A DNA stretch of 64,000 bases from Flavobacterium pectinovorum (GTDB taxonomy: Bacteria; Bacteroidota; Bacteroidia; Flavobacteriales; Flavobacteriaceae): positions 111,891 through 175,890 of the forward strand of contig NZ_RCZH01000007.1 in the NCBI RefSeq assembly GCF_006438875.1, in the 5' to 3' direction. Shown here in pieces: positions 48,166-57,752 of this stretch. The translations under genes and the position numbers were made by a program. Position 1 is the stretch's first letter. Each line of letters begins with the position of its first letter. The notes under the pieces are model-generated. The model searched no databases. It was not told where the DNA came from and saw only the letters and a program-made list of their open reading frames with translations.

Positions 48166-50577
48166 ATGAAAAAGATAACTTGTGCTCTTGTCCTGTTTTT
48201 TATGCTATTAATCTCTTTTGCTACTAATGCTCAGGGAATATTACAATCTAAAGACCTAAGTACCATAAAAGTAGATTATTTATCTCAGGAAGATCTTGTG
48301 AAAATTGCAACTCAATTAAAGAGTAATAATATGACTATTGATCAAGCTGAACCAATGGCAATTTCTAAAGGGATGAGTCAAGATGAATTTGATAAACTTA
48401 AAATGAAGTTGAAAGATTTGTCAGTAACAGCTGATAGTGGTAATAATGTCAATCAGCTTAAAAATAATAAAACAGAATTTGTTGGAAGAAATCAAGATAA
48501 AATTACTAATAATAAAGTTAAAGATTCTGCCAACGCTTTGATTTTTGGCTCCGAATTGTTTGATAATCCAACTTTAAATTTTGAGCCAGATTTAAAGTTA
48601 GCAACTCCTGTTAACTATATTCTTGGACCAGGAGATGAACTACAAGTTAGCGTATACGGAGTTCAGGAATACAATTCGAGTATACCTGTAAGTGTTGAAG
48701 GAAAAATAACAATTCAATATGTTGGACAGATTGCAGTTTCGGGAATTACTGTTGAGGCTGCTACTCAAAAAATTAAGTCGGCAATTGCTAAAGTTTATAG
48801 TACTGTTAGATCAGGACAATCTCAAGTAAGTGTAAGTTTGAGTGGAATACGTACAATAAAAATTACTGTTGTTGGAGGAAAACAACCTGGTAATTATTCG
48901 GTTTCATCATTGGCTACAGTTTATAATGCTTTGCATTTAGCAGGTGGTCCGGGTAAGAATGGCAGTTACAGAAATATTGAATTAATCAGAAATAACAAAG
49001 TTTACAAAAATGTAGACATTTATAGATTTTTAGTAAAAGGGGATCAATCTGATAATGTAAGCTTAAAAGAAAATGATGTCATACGTATTCCGGCATATAG
49101 CCAACGTGTAACTGTACAGGGGGAAGTAAAGCGTCCGGGGATTTTTGAAATGAAAAAAGGAGAGACTTTTTCTGATTTATTAAATTTTGCTTCAGGATTT
49201 AATGAGTTTGCATATACTGCTTCAGTAAGTGTAACACAAAAAACCGGAAAAGAGTTTAAAGTTCATGACATCAATGAAAGTGAATTTAGTACATACAATC
49301 CTCAATCAGGTGATGTTTTTAAAGTTACTAAAATTTTAAGTAGATACGAAAATAGAATTAAAATTGAGGGCGCAGTTTTTCGACCTGATTATTATTCCTT
49401 TACAGAAGGCATGCGAATTGCAGATCTTATTACAAGAGCGGAAGGTCTAAAAGAAGATGCATATAGTAAAAGAGCAAGAGTTATTCGTTTAAAATCAGAT
49501 CTGACGACAGAAATATTAAATATTGATTTAGGAGCTGCATTATCTGGGGATTTAAATTCTAACATTGAGTTAAAAAGAGAAGATATTGTGACGGTTTATT
49601 CTATTTTAGATTTTAGAGAAGAATATAAAGTAACTATAGATGGTGAAGTTAAAAATCCTGGAGTTTATAAATTTGTGGAAAACTTAACATTGAACGATTT
49701 AATTATTCAAGTTGGAGGTTTGACAGGTGCAGCATCTAAGAGGGTAGAAATTGCGAGAATGGTAAAGTCTGATGTAATAAATGATGCTGATCCAAAACGT
49801 ATTGAATTGGTACAGCTCGAAATATCAACTGATAATAATGAGCAAGTCAAAAAATTTCTTTTAAATCCCTTTGATGTTATAAACATTAGGAGAATTGCGG
49901 TTTATGAAAAACCTCAAATGGTTACTATATCCGGAGCAGTGACTTATCCAGGAAAATATGTATTAGCTAACAAAAAAGAAAAAGTATATGATATAGTGAT
50001 GAGGGCTGGTGGACTAACTTCTATATCAAATGTAGAAGGTATGAAAATTAAAAGGCCAATTAAACAAGATGAAATTGATAAAATAGAAAGTATAGATTTA
50101 AACTTGTCTAAGAATGATTCTTTAATAGAAAAATTAGCCGAAACCAAATTTTCTACTATTCCTATTAATTGGGAAAAAATCGAAAAAGATAAAAATCATT
50201 ATTCTAATGTTACTTTGTTTCCAGGTGACGAAATTGAAGTAGCTGTTTATAATGAAGGAGTGAAAGTTTCAGGGAATGTTTTACTCACATCTGAAATTCC
50301 GTATAGAAGTGGAAAAGGATTCAAATATTACATAAATGCAGTAGGAGGAGTGAACAATAAAGGTTGGAAGAAAAAGGCATACATAATATACCCTAATGGT
50401 AAAGCTGATGTAACGAAATCATTTTTATTCTTTAGATCATACCCTACCGTGGAGCCTGATTCCCAGATAGTTGTTCCTGAAAAACCAGAGACTAAAAAAA
50501 TGAGCACCGGAGAATGGGTTAGCATAGGAAGTGTAATTACCAGTTTAGCATTACTAATTGTAACTGCCTTTAAATAA
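48166..50577 (+). CDS. SLBB-domain polysaccharide export protein (large Wza-type)
   Basis: The 803-residue protein has a non-lipoprotein signal peptide (about 1-22, SFATNAQG), an export domain (NYILGPGDELQVSVYGVQEYNSSIPVSVEGKITIQYVGQIAVSG), then repeated SLBB domains (RVTVQGEVKRPGIFEMKKGETFSDLLNFASGF, RIKIEGAVFRPDYYSFTEGMRIADLITRAEGL, KVTIDGEVKNPGVYKFVENLTLNDLIIQVGGL, MVTISGAVTYPGKYVLANKKEKVYDIVMRAGGL) and a hydrophobic C-terminus. It is a second, longer export protein paired with the Wzz-type protein that follows by 11 bases. Confidence 0.94.
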   Translation: MKKITCALVLFFMLLISFATNAQGILQSKDLSTIKVDYLSQEDLVKIATQLKSNNMTIDQAEPMAISKGMSQDEFDKLKMKLKDLSVTADSGNNVNQLKNNKTEFVGRNQDKITNNKVKDSANALIFGSELFDNPTLNFEPDLKLATPVNYILGPGDELQVSVYGVQEYNSSIPVSVEGKITIQYVGQIAVSGITVEAATQKIKSAIAKVYSTVRSGQSQVSVSLSGIRTIKITVVGGKQPGNYSVSSLATVYNALHLAGGPGKNGSYRNIELIRNNKVYKNVDIYRFLVKGDQSDNVSLKENDVIRIPAYSQRVTVQGEVKRPGIFEMKKGETFSDLLNFASGFNEFAYTASVSVTQKTGKEFKVHDINESEFSTYNPQSGDVFKVTKILSRYENRIKIEGAVFRPDYYSFTEGMRIADLITRAEGLKEDAYSKRARVIRLKSDLTTEILNIDLGAALSGDLNSNIELKREDIVTVYSILDFREEYKVTIDGEVKNPGVYKFVENLTLNDLIIQVGGLTGAASKRVEIARMVKSDVINDADPKRIELVQLEISTDNNEQVKKFLLNPFDVINIRRIAVYEKPQMVTISGAVTYPGKYVLANKKEKVYDIVMRAGGLTSISNVEGMKIKRPIKQDEIDKIESIDLNLSKNDSLIEKLAETKFSTIPINWEKIEKDKNHYSNVTLFPGDEIEVAVYNEGVKVSGNVLLTSEIPYRSGKGFKYYINAVGGVNNKGWKKKAYIIYPNGKADVTKSFLFFRSYPTVEPDSQIVVPEKPETKKMSTGEWVSIGSVITSLALLIVTAFK

Positions 50578-50588
50578 AAATCATTTTA

Positions 50589-51659
50589 ATGGAGAATACT
50601 ACTGTCGAAAATGACGAAATATCGTTGAAAGAATTGCTCGTAAAAGTAAAAGAATGGTACGGTTATTTGTTTTCAAAATGGAAAATTATTTTGCTTGCTG
50701 GAGTTATTGGTGCTTCTTTAGGTATCGGATATTCTCTAATAAAAAAACCAGTTTACACCGCTAAATTGTCTTTTGCTTTAGAAGATGAAAAAGCAGGTGG
50801 AGGACTTGGTAGTGCATTAGGTATTGCAAGTACATTAGGATTAGATATTGGAGGTACTGCTGGTGGAGTATTTACAGGTACTAATTTGGTGGAGCTCTTT
50901 AAATCAAGGTCAATGGTAGAAAAGACGCTTTTAACACCTGTGAATGTGGACGGAAAAGTTATTTCTTTAGCAGAAATGTTTATTCAAGATAATAAATGGA
51001 GAAAAAACTGGAATGAAGAACCAAGTCTTAAAAATATTCAATTCTTACCTAATCAAGGGCGTAAAGGATTTACTAGAGTGCACGATAGTATCTTGGGATC
51101 AATTTATGAAAAATTGTCTAAGGGGGGATTGATCGTTGATCAGAAAGATAAAAAGATATCTATCATTACAATGGAAGTTTCATCTACAGATGAATTGTTC
51201 GCTAAATACCTTTGTGAAGGTTTGGCCAGGCAAGTTGGTGGCTTTTATATTGAGACCAAAAGTAAAAAGGCAAGAATAAATATGGATATACTTGAGCGGC
51301 AAACAGATTCGATTCGAGGTGAACTTAATGGTGCTATAACCGGTGTTGCTGTTGCAAATGATAATACTTTTAATTTAAATCCTGCATTAAACGTCCGAAG
51401 AGCTCCATCGGCACGAAGACAAGTTGATGTACAGGCAAATACAGCAATTTTGACTGAGTTAGTAAAACAAAGCGAAATGGCAAAAGTTACATTAAGAAGA
51501 GAAACGCCCTTAATTCAAGTTATTGACAGACCTATTTTACCATTGGAGAAAGTACGTTTTGGAAAAGCGAAAGGAATAATCTTGGGTGGATTCTTAGGTG
51601 GGTTTTTAATTGTAATTTTCCTTATCATTAAACGTATATATAAACAATTACTTAAATAG
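50589..51659 (+). CDS. Wzz-type chain-length determinant (no kinase domain)
   Basis: The 356-residue inner-membrane protein has one segment at about 33-53 (KIILLAGVIGASLGIGYSLI) and one near 327-349 (GIILGGFLGGFLIVIFLII), with a periplasmic helical region between. It lacks the ATP-binding domain of the Wzc-type protein upstream, so it resembles O-antigen or exopolysaccharide co-polymerases. Paired with the SLBB protein, it makes a second export/length module. Confidence 0.9.
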   Translation: MENTTVENDEISLKELLVKVKEWYGYLFSKWKIILLAGVIGASLGIGYSLIKKPVYTAKLSFALEDEKAGGGLGSALGIASTLGLDIGGTAGGVFTGTNLVELFKSRSMVEKTLLTPVNVDGKVISLAEMFIQDNKWRKNWNEEPSLKNIQFLPNQGRKGFTRVHDSILGSIYEKLSKGGLIVDQKDKKISIITMEVSSTDELFAKYLCEGLARQVGGFYIETKSKKARINMDILERQTDSIRGELNGAITGVAVANDNTFNLNPALNVRRAPSARRQVDVQANTAILTELVKQSEMAKVTLRRETPLIQVIDRPILPLEKVRFGKAKGIILGGFLGGFLIVIFLIIKRIYKQLLK

Positions 51660-51694
51660 TTTTTATTAAAATAATCAAATAACAATTACATACA

Positions 51695-52705
51695 ATGTTA
51701 AACAATAAAACAGTATTAATAACGGGAGGAACCGGTTCTTTGGGGAAAGCTTTAACAAAACATATATTTGAAACATATCCATCCGTAAAAAAGGTTATTA
51801 TTTTTTCTCGTGACGAGCAAAAGCAATTTCAAATGGCCCAAGAATATCCGTTGGATAAATATCCACAAATTCGTTTTTTTCTTGGAGATGTGCGTGATGA
51901 ACAAAGATTAATACGAGCATTTCAAGGAGTTGATTATGTAATACACGCAGCTGCAATGAAACACGTTCATTTGGCCGAATACAATCCAGATGAATGTATT
52001 AAGACAAATATTGGAGGAGCACAGAATGTTATTAATGCCGCAATGCAAACAAATGTACAAAATGTAGTTGCACTTTCTACGGATAAAGCATGTGCCCCAA
52101 TTAATCTTTATGGAGCTACAAAATTAACTTCAGATAAATTATTTGTAGCAGCAAACAATATAAAAGGATTTAATCCAATAAAATTTTCAGTAGTTAGATA
52201 TGGTAATGTGATGGGGTCTAATGGATCCGTAATTCCTTTCTTTATTAATAAAAAGAAAGAAGGAAAATTACCAATTACAGATATTGCAATGACCCGTTTC
52301 AATATTTCGCTTCAGGGAGGTGTAGATATGGTAATGCATGCTATGGAAAATGCATGGGGGGGAGAAATTTTTATTCCAAAAATACCATCATACAAAATTA
52401 CAGATGTTGCTAAAGCAGTAGCTCCGGATTGTCTAATTGAAGTTGTGGGAATAAGGCCCGGAGAGAAAATACATGAAGAGATGATTACAGCTTCGGATTC
52501 GTTCTATACTTATGATTTAGGGAAATACTATACTATTCTACCTTCAGTGCCTAGCTTTAAATTAGATCAATATTTAAGTCATTTCAATGCGAAAAAAGTC
52601 GAAGAAGGGTTTAATTATAATTCCGGATCAAATGAAGATTGGGAAACTGTAGAAACGTTAAGAAGTTTGATAAAAGAACATGTTGATGCTAATTTTGAGC
52701 TATAA
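51695..52705 (+). CDS. pseB: UDP-N-acetylglucosamine 4,6-dehydratase (inverting), PseB
   Basis: The 336-residue enzyme begins MLNNKTVLITGGTGSLGKALTKHI (NADP site) and has VVALSTDKACAPINLYGATKLTSDKLF, the active-site Lys-containing motif of PseB/FlaA1 proteins. It converts UDP-GlcNAc into the 4-keto-6-deoxy L-sugar, the first step to pseudaminic acid. It overlaps pseC by one base, indicating tight coupling. Confidence 0.95.
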   Translation: MLNNKTVLITGGTGSLGKALTKHIFETYPSVKKVIIFSRDEQKQFQMAQEYPLDKYPQIRFFLGDVRDEQRLIRAFQGVDYVIHAAAMKHVHLAEYNPDECIKTNIGGAQNVINAAMQTNVQNVVALSTDKACAPINLYGATKLTSDKLFVAANNIKGFNPIKFSVVRYGNVMGSNGSVIPFFINKKKEGKLPITDIAMTRFNISLQGGVDMVMHAMENAWGGEIFIPKIPSYKITDVAKAVAPDCLIEVVGIRPGEKIHEEMITASDSFYTYDLGKYYTILPSVPSFKLDQYLSHFNAKKVEEGFNYNSGSNEDWETVETLRSLIKEHVDANFEL

Positions 52706-53859
52706 TGGAAAATAAAATTATCCCTTACGGTCGACAAGATATTACAGAAGAAGATATTAAAGCAGTAATTGAAACATTACAGTCTGATTTTTTAACACAA
52801 GGTCCTAAAGTAAAAGAATTTGAAGACAAATTTGCAGCATCTGTAGATGCAAAATATGCTGTAGCAGTTAATAATGCAACGGCTGGTCTTCATATTGGTG
52901 TGATGTCGTTAGGATTAAAAGAAGGTGATCGAGTAATTACTACTCCTATAACATTTGCAGCGTCAGCAAATTGCGCGCGATTTGTTGGGGCTGAAGTATG
53001 GTTTGCAGATATAGACAGAGATACTTATTTATTATCTCTAGTTAAAACAAGAGAGCTAATAGAAAGTAAACCTAAAGGTTTTTTTAAAGGGATTATTCCT
53101 GTAGATTTTGGAGGACTTCCTATAGATTTGGAAGCTTTTAGAGCATTGGCAAACGAACATAATCTTTGGATTTTAGAAGACGCTTGTCATGCGCCGGGAG
53201 GTTATTTCCTAGATTCAAAAAATCAGAAACAATTTTGTGGCAATGGTGTTTATGCTGATGCTGCTGTTTTTTCATTTCATCCTGTAAAACATATTGCTTG
53301 CGGAGAAGGAGGAATGGTAACTACTAATTCAGAAGAAGTTTATAAAAAATTACTTCTATTACGTTCTCATGGAATTACAAAAGAGAATATGTCGGAGAAT
53401 CAAGGAGGATGGTTCTACGAAATGCAGACATTAGGTTTTAATTATCGAATAACAGATTTTCAAGCCGCTTTAGGGATTTCTCAATTAGCCAGAAATGAAA
53501 AAGGTGTTATCAAAAGAAATGAAATTGCGCAAAAATATAAAGATGCTTTTGAAGGAAAATTTAAGGTTCAAATTTTACCTGATAATTTTTTGAATGCACA
53601 TCATCTTTTTATTATAGAAGTTGAAGACCGTAAAGGTCTATATGATTATTTGCATTCAAATAAAATATATGCTCAAATTCATTATATTCCTGTTCATCAA
53701 TTGCCCTACTATAAAAATATTGGTTACAATGAAGTTAATTTGAGTAATTCTGAAGATTATTATTCTAAATGTATCAGTTTACCGATGTTTCCAACTTTGA
53801 CTGCAGAAGAGCAGGACTTTGTAATCGAAAAAATCATTTCATTTCATTCAAAAAAATAA
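52705..53859 (+). CDS. pseC: PseC aminotransferase
   Basis: The 384-residue pyridoxal-phosphate enzyme of the DegT/DnrJ family has the PLP lysine in FSFHPVKHIACGEGGMVTT, LEDACHAPGG and NYRITDFQAALGISQLARNE. It transaminates the PseB product to UDP-4-amino-4,6-dideoxy-N-acetyl-altrosamine. It is directly coupled to pseB (TAATG). Confidence 0.95.
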   Translation: MENKIIPYGRQDITEEDIKAVIETLQSDFLTQGPKVKEFEDKFAASVDAKYAVAVNNATAGLHIGVMSLGLKEGDRVITTPITFAASANCARFVGAEVWFADIDRDTYLLSLVKTRELIESKPKGFFKGIIPVDFGGLPIDLEAFRALANEHNLWILEDACHAPGGYFLDSKNQKQFCGNGVYADAAVFSFHPVKHIACGEGGMVTTNSEEVYKKLLLLRSHGITKENMSENQGGWFYEMQTLGFNYRITDFQAALGISQLARNEKGVIKRNEIAQKYKDAFEGKFKVQILPDNFLNAHHLFIIEVEDRKGLYDYLHSNKIYAQIHYIPVHQLPYYKNIGYNEVNLSNSEDYYSKCISLPMFPTLTAEEQDFVIEKIISFHSKK

Positions 53860-53869
53860 TAAAATTTTC

Positions 53870-55642
53870 ATGGCATATACTATAATTGAAGTAGCAAATA
53901 CTCATGGAGGGGATATAAAATATGTTAAAGAATTAGTTTTGCAATTTTCGTTATTCAAGGAAAATTTCGGAATTAAATTTCAACCATTACACCCAGATAA
54001 ATTAGCAACAAAAGATTTTGAGTGGCATTCAGTTTATCAACAATTATTATTTGATTCATTAGAATGGAATGATATAATAAATTTAGCAAAAGAAACAAAA
54101 GATGTTTGGCTAGATATATTTGATGAATATGGAGTGCAAATTCTAGAAGAGAATCATTCAAAGATTTATGGAATCAAGTTGCAAGTTTCAGTATTATTTA
54201 ACTATGCAGTATTAAATGCATTGTCAAAAGTTGATCTTTCTCAGAAAAAATTAATACTTAATGTTGCTTCGCTTGATTTAAATGAAATTCAGTATTTTTT
54301 AAATAAATATGAAGAAAGTTTAAATCCTGAAGAAATTTTACTTGAGGTTGGATTTCAAGGATATCCAACTTTATTGCAGGATTCGGGGATTTCTAAAATT
54401 TCTAAAGTTAAAAATGCATTTTCTAAAAGAATAGTTTTTGCAGATCATGTTGATAGAGAGTCAGATTATGCGGTTTGGCTGCCAGCTTTAGCTATCGCAT
54501 CTGGAGCAGATATTGTTGAAAAACATGTATTGCTAGAGAATGTAGAAACTAAGTATGATATGTATTCAAGTCTGGGAATTTCCCAGTTTACAAAAATGAT
54601 TGAGGTTATTAATAATTATGAAGAACTTTTAAAGGCTGAATTTATTAATGACAGAGAGATTTTATATTTAGAAAAATCTATTATGAAGCCTTTATTGAAA
54701 GAAGCGAAAGAAAGAGGGCAATATTTATCAATTGAGGAAGATTTTGATTTTAAAAGATCTGGAAAAAATGGATTAAATTCAAAACAAATTAAAGATTTGG
54801 TTTCTGATTTTCATGTTCTTTCCGTTTCAAAGAGGAAAGGAGAAACCCTGCAGAGAGAAGATTTTAAAAAGGCTAGTATAGCTGTTATTATCGCTTGTCG
54901 ATTAAAATCAACAAGACTTAAAGAAAAAGCATTACTAAAAATTGGGGATTTAACTTCTGTAGAATTGTGTGTTAAAAATGCTTGCAAGTTTGAGAATGTA
55001 AATAATGTAATTTTAGCAACATCAAATTTAGATTCTGATTTGCCTCTTAAGGATTTTACATACAATGAATCGGTTATTTTTCATCAAGGTGATCCGGAAG
55101 ATGTAATACAAAGATATTTAGATATTACAAGAAAATTAAAAACAGACGTTGTAATTAGAGTCACAGCGGATTGTCCATTTATTGATAACGAAATTTGTGA
55201 GATTTTGTTGAAATCACATTTTGATAATGGTGCTGATTATACTGCAGCTAAACACGCAGCGGTTGGTACAAATATTGAAATTATTAATGTTCAGGCTCTT
55301 GAAAAAGTGAAAAGCCATTTCCCTTCTGCTGATTATTCAGAGTATATGACATGGTATTTTATTAATAATCCCGAGCATTTTAAAATTAATCTAGTTGATC
55401 TTCCAGAGCATTTGGTTCGAAATTACAGACTTACATTAGACTACAGTGAAGATATAGTTTTGTTTAATAAAATTCATGAAAATCTTGCTTCAATAGGGAA
55501 CTATACAATAAGAGATATTTTTAATTTATTAGATACAAATTCGGATTTGCCAACTATTAATAGTCATATTCAGCTTAAATATAAAACTGACCAAGGCTTA
55601 ATAGATACTTTAAATACTAAAACAAAGATTAAAACACTTTAA
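53870..55642 (+). CDS. NeuB-like synthase fused to a PseF/SpsF-type cytidylyltransferase
   Basis: The 590-residue protein joins two enzymes. Residues about 1-250 form a NeuB-like barrel with IKFQP, ADH (His193) and EKH (His219), matching the metal-binding histidines of sialic and pseudaminic acid synthases. Residues about 285-335 are a short linker with SAF-like character. Residues about 337-560 are a nucleotidyltransferase (IIACRLKSTRLKEKALLKIGD, VIRVTADCPFIDN at about 428-440) of the PseF/SpsF group. It may make and CMP-activate a nonulosonic acid. A separate PseI lies downstream, so the cluster has two synthase domains. Confidence 0.85.
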   Translation: MAYTIIEVANTHGGDIKYVKELVLQFSLFKENFGIKFQPLHPDKLATKDFEWHSVYQQLLFDSLEWNDIINLAKETKDVWLDIFDEYGVQILEENHSKIYGIKLQVSVLFNYAVLNALSKVDLSQKKLILNVASLDLNEIQYFLNKYEESLNPEEILLEVGFQGYPTLLQDSGISKISKVKNAFSKRIVFADHVDRESDYAVWLPALAIASGADIVEKHVLLENVETKYDMYSSLGISQFTKMIEVINNYEELLKAEFINDREILYLEKSIMKPLLKEAKERGQYLSIEEDFDFKRSGKNGLNSKQIKDLVSDFHVLSVSKRKGETLQREDFKKASIAVIIACRLKSTRLKEKALLKIGDLTSVELCVKNACKFENVNNVILATSNLDSDLPLKDFTYNESVIFHQGDPEDVIQRYLDITRKLKTDVVIRVTADCPFIDNEICEILLKSHFDNGADYTAAKHAAVGTNIEIINVQALEKVKSHFPSADYSEYMTWYFINNPEHFKINLVDLPEHLVRNYRLTLDYSEDIVLFNKIHENLASIGNYTIRDIFNLLDTNSDLPTINSHIQLKYKTDQGLIDTLNTKTKIKTL

Positions 55643-55658
55643 GTAATCAAAATTTATT

Positions 55659-56108
55659 ATGATAACCGATACAATTGAAAACTTATCGATTTACAAAGCA
55701 ATATATCCAGAAATTAATGAATTGTTAAATGTTCTGGAATTTAATAGATTAGAATCTTTGTCCGAAAAAACGATCAGTAATAATTTAACTTTAATTCCAA
55801 TATATAGTAATGAGGTTTCATCTTCGTTTGATAGTAAGATATTAGAATCTCATAAAAAACTAATGGACATTCATATCACACTTTCAGGAACAGATGTTAT
55901 TGCTTATGCAAATGTAAATACAGAAGTTGAAGAATATAAAACTTATTCTGAAGTTGATGATTACGCTTTACATACATCGAATAGAATTAAGGAAATTTTA
56001 GTTCCTTCAGGTTATTTTTGTATAATACCTAATAATTTTGCTCATATGGCACTCTATAAAGGACATTCTGAAGTGAAAAAAGTAGTTGTAAAATTACAGG
56101 CAAGATAA
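55659..56108 (+). CDS. YhcH/YjgK/YiaL-family protein, possible anomerase
   Basis: The 149-residue protein has MDIHITLSGTDVIAYANV, DDYALH, GYFCIIPNNFAHMALYKG and KKVVVKL, the cupin-like core of the family with candidate metal-binding His. E. coli YhcH is a sialic acid anomerase, so a matching role on a nonulosonic acid is plausible in this setting. It lies 16 bases after the fusion gene. Confidence 0.8.
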   Translation: MITDTIENLSIYKAIYPEINELLNVLEFNRLESLSEKTISNNLTLIPIYSNEVSSSFDSKILESHKKLMDIHITLSGTDVIAYANVNTEVEEYKTYSEVDDYALHTSNRIKEILVPSGYFCIIPNNFAHMALYKGHSEVKKVVVKLQAR

Positions 56109-56115
56109 TTAAATA

Positions 56116-56775
56116 ATGAGAATATTGTTTTTGACCGATTCATTATCATTACCTCGTAAATACGAGGGAGGTGAAGTTAATTATGAAGATACTTATATTT
56201 CTCTGGTTAGAGAAAAGTACCCTCAGGCACTTATTTGTGATTTTGCAATGGGAGGCGGAAGAATTACAGATTTGCTTGGACAATGTTTTTATTACAAACA
56301 GTTCAAACCTGATCTTGTTTTTATTCACTGTGGAATTGTTGATTGTGCTCCACGATCTTTTAGCTTATCCGAGAAATTAATTATTGAAAAATTAAGATTA
56401 AGGGGGATTACGAAACTTTTTGATAAAAGACTTAGGAATCTAAGAAATTGTACATACACAAAAAAAGATCTTTTTTTAAATACTTTGTTAAATATAAAAA
56501 GATATTTTGCCGATGTTCCTTTATATTCAATAGGGATTTTGCAAATTTGTGATGAGTATGAAAAATTGGTTCCGGGAATAAAAAAAAATGCGGGAGAATA
56601 CAACAAGATATTAAGTGCTAATACTAAGTTTATTGATAATGATAATTTTCCGATAGATGCCATTATTTCTGATTTTCATCATTTGAATGAAAAAGGTCAC
56701 ACGCTAATTTTCGAAAAGCTAAAATGTATTGTCGAATTGCATAATTTTAGTAATTCGGACAATAACATATCATGA
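56116..56775 (+). CDS. SGNH/GDSL-type hydrolase
   Basis: The 219-residue protein has MRILFLTDSLSLPRKYEGGEVNYED (Asp-Ser nucleophile block), AMGGGRITDL, FIHCGIVDCAPR (block III) and DFHHLNEKGH (the Asp-x-x-His catalytic pair). No signal peptide is visible, so it is cytosolic. Hydrolases of this family add or remove acyl groups, and an O-acyl modification of the sugar is a reasonable guess. It overlaps pseG by 4 bases. Confidence 0.78.
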   Translation: MRILFLTDSLSLPRKYEGGEVNYEDTYISLVREKYPQALICDFAMGGGRITDLLGQCFYYKQFKPDLVFIHCGIVDCAPRSFSLSEKLIIEKLRLRGITKLFDKRLRNLRNCTYTKKDLFLNTLLNIKRYFADVPLYSIGILQICDEYEKLVPGIKKNAGEYNKILSANTKFIDNDNFPIDAIISDFHHLNEKGHTLIFEKLKCIVELHNFSNSDNNIS

Positions 56776-57752
56776 AAAGGGTAGTTTTTCGAGCAGACGG
56801 TAATTCTCAAATCGGCTATGGACATTTTATACGATCATTAGGTTTGGCAGCACTTATAAACAAAGAATTTAATTGTGTGTATGCGACGCAAACACCAACT
56901 GTTTATCAATTAAATGAAATTAAGAAAATTTGCAACCACGTAATAGAGTTAAGTGATAGTGATAAGCATTACGAAGAGTTTTTGAATTTTCTAAATGTAG
57001 GAGATATTGTTGTTTTAGATAATTATTTTTTTAATTCAGAATATCAGATTAAAATTAGGAAAAGAGGCTGCAAATTAATTTATATTGATGATCACAATGA
57101 TAAAGATTATGTATGTGATGTATTAATTAATAATATACCAGGTTTTCCCTACGAGTCTTTTAAAAAGGAGGATTATACAAAATTATGTTTAGGGACAGAT
57201 TACGCCTTATTGAGGGAAGACTTTTTTAATCCTAAATATAGAATAATTAAAAAAAAGCCTCATACAATATTTATGTCGTTTGGCGGAGCAGACTTTTTTA
57301 ATATTTCAGAAAAGATTATGACTTTTTTAGAAGAAATGAATTTGTTTTCTGAAATTCATTTGCTCATAGGTGATGCGTATAGGTTTTTTCCTAGTCTAGA
57401 AAAATTTCATAATTTAAAAATTCACAAAAATATCAATGCAAATGAAGTTGCGACATTAATCGCTACTTCAGATATCTGCATAGTACCTGCAAGCTCTTTG
57501 TTGAACGAAGCGGCGTCTATAGGAAGTAAAATCTTGTTAGGTTTCTTTGCTGAAAATCAGGTTCAACCATATAACTATTTTGTTGATAATGATTTAGCAA
57601 TTGGAGTTGGTGATTACAGAACTCTTAATTTTAATTTGTTTAAAGAAAAAGTTGAAGAAGTAATAAAGTCAAGTTTTTTAATTGAAAATCAAAAAAAAGT
57701 GTATACTTATCAGCAATGTACTAATTTAAAAAAAGTATTTTATGATTTATAA
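56772..57752 (+). CDS. pseG: PseG-type UDP-sugar hydrolase
   Basis: The 326-residue GT-B-like protein begins MKRVVFRADGNSQIGYGHFIRSLGLAALI, the PseG signature, with YIDDHNDKDYVCDVLIN and VPASSLLNEAASIGSKILLGFFAENQVQPYNYF in the C-terminal nucleotide-binding half. It removes UDP from the diacetamido-altropyranose to give the free sugar for condensation with phosphoenolpyruvate. The overlap with the acyltransferase gene (11 bases) suggests tight coupling. Confidence 0.92.
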   Translation: MKRVVFRADGNSQIGYGHFIRSLGLAALINKEFNCVYATQTPTVYQLNEIKKICNHVIELSDSDKHYEEFLNFLNVGDIVVLDNYFFNSEYQIKIRKRGCKLIYIDDHNDKDYVCDVLINNIPGFPYESFKKEDYTKLCLGTDYALLREDFFNPKYRIIKKKPHTIFMSFGGADFFNISEKIMTFLEEMNLFSEIHLLIGDAYRFFPSLEKFHNLKIHKNINANEVATLIATSDICIVPASSLLNEAASIGSKILLGFFAENQVQPYNYFVDNDLAIGVGDYRTLNFNLFKEKVEEVIKSSFLIENQKKVYTYQQCTNLKKVFYDL

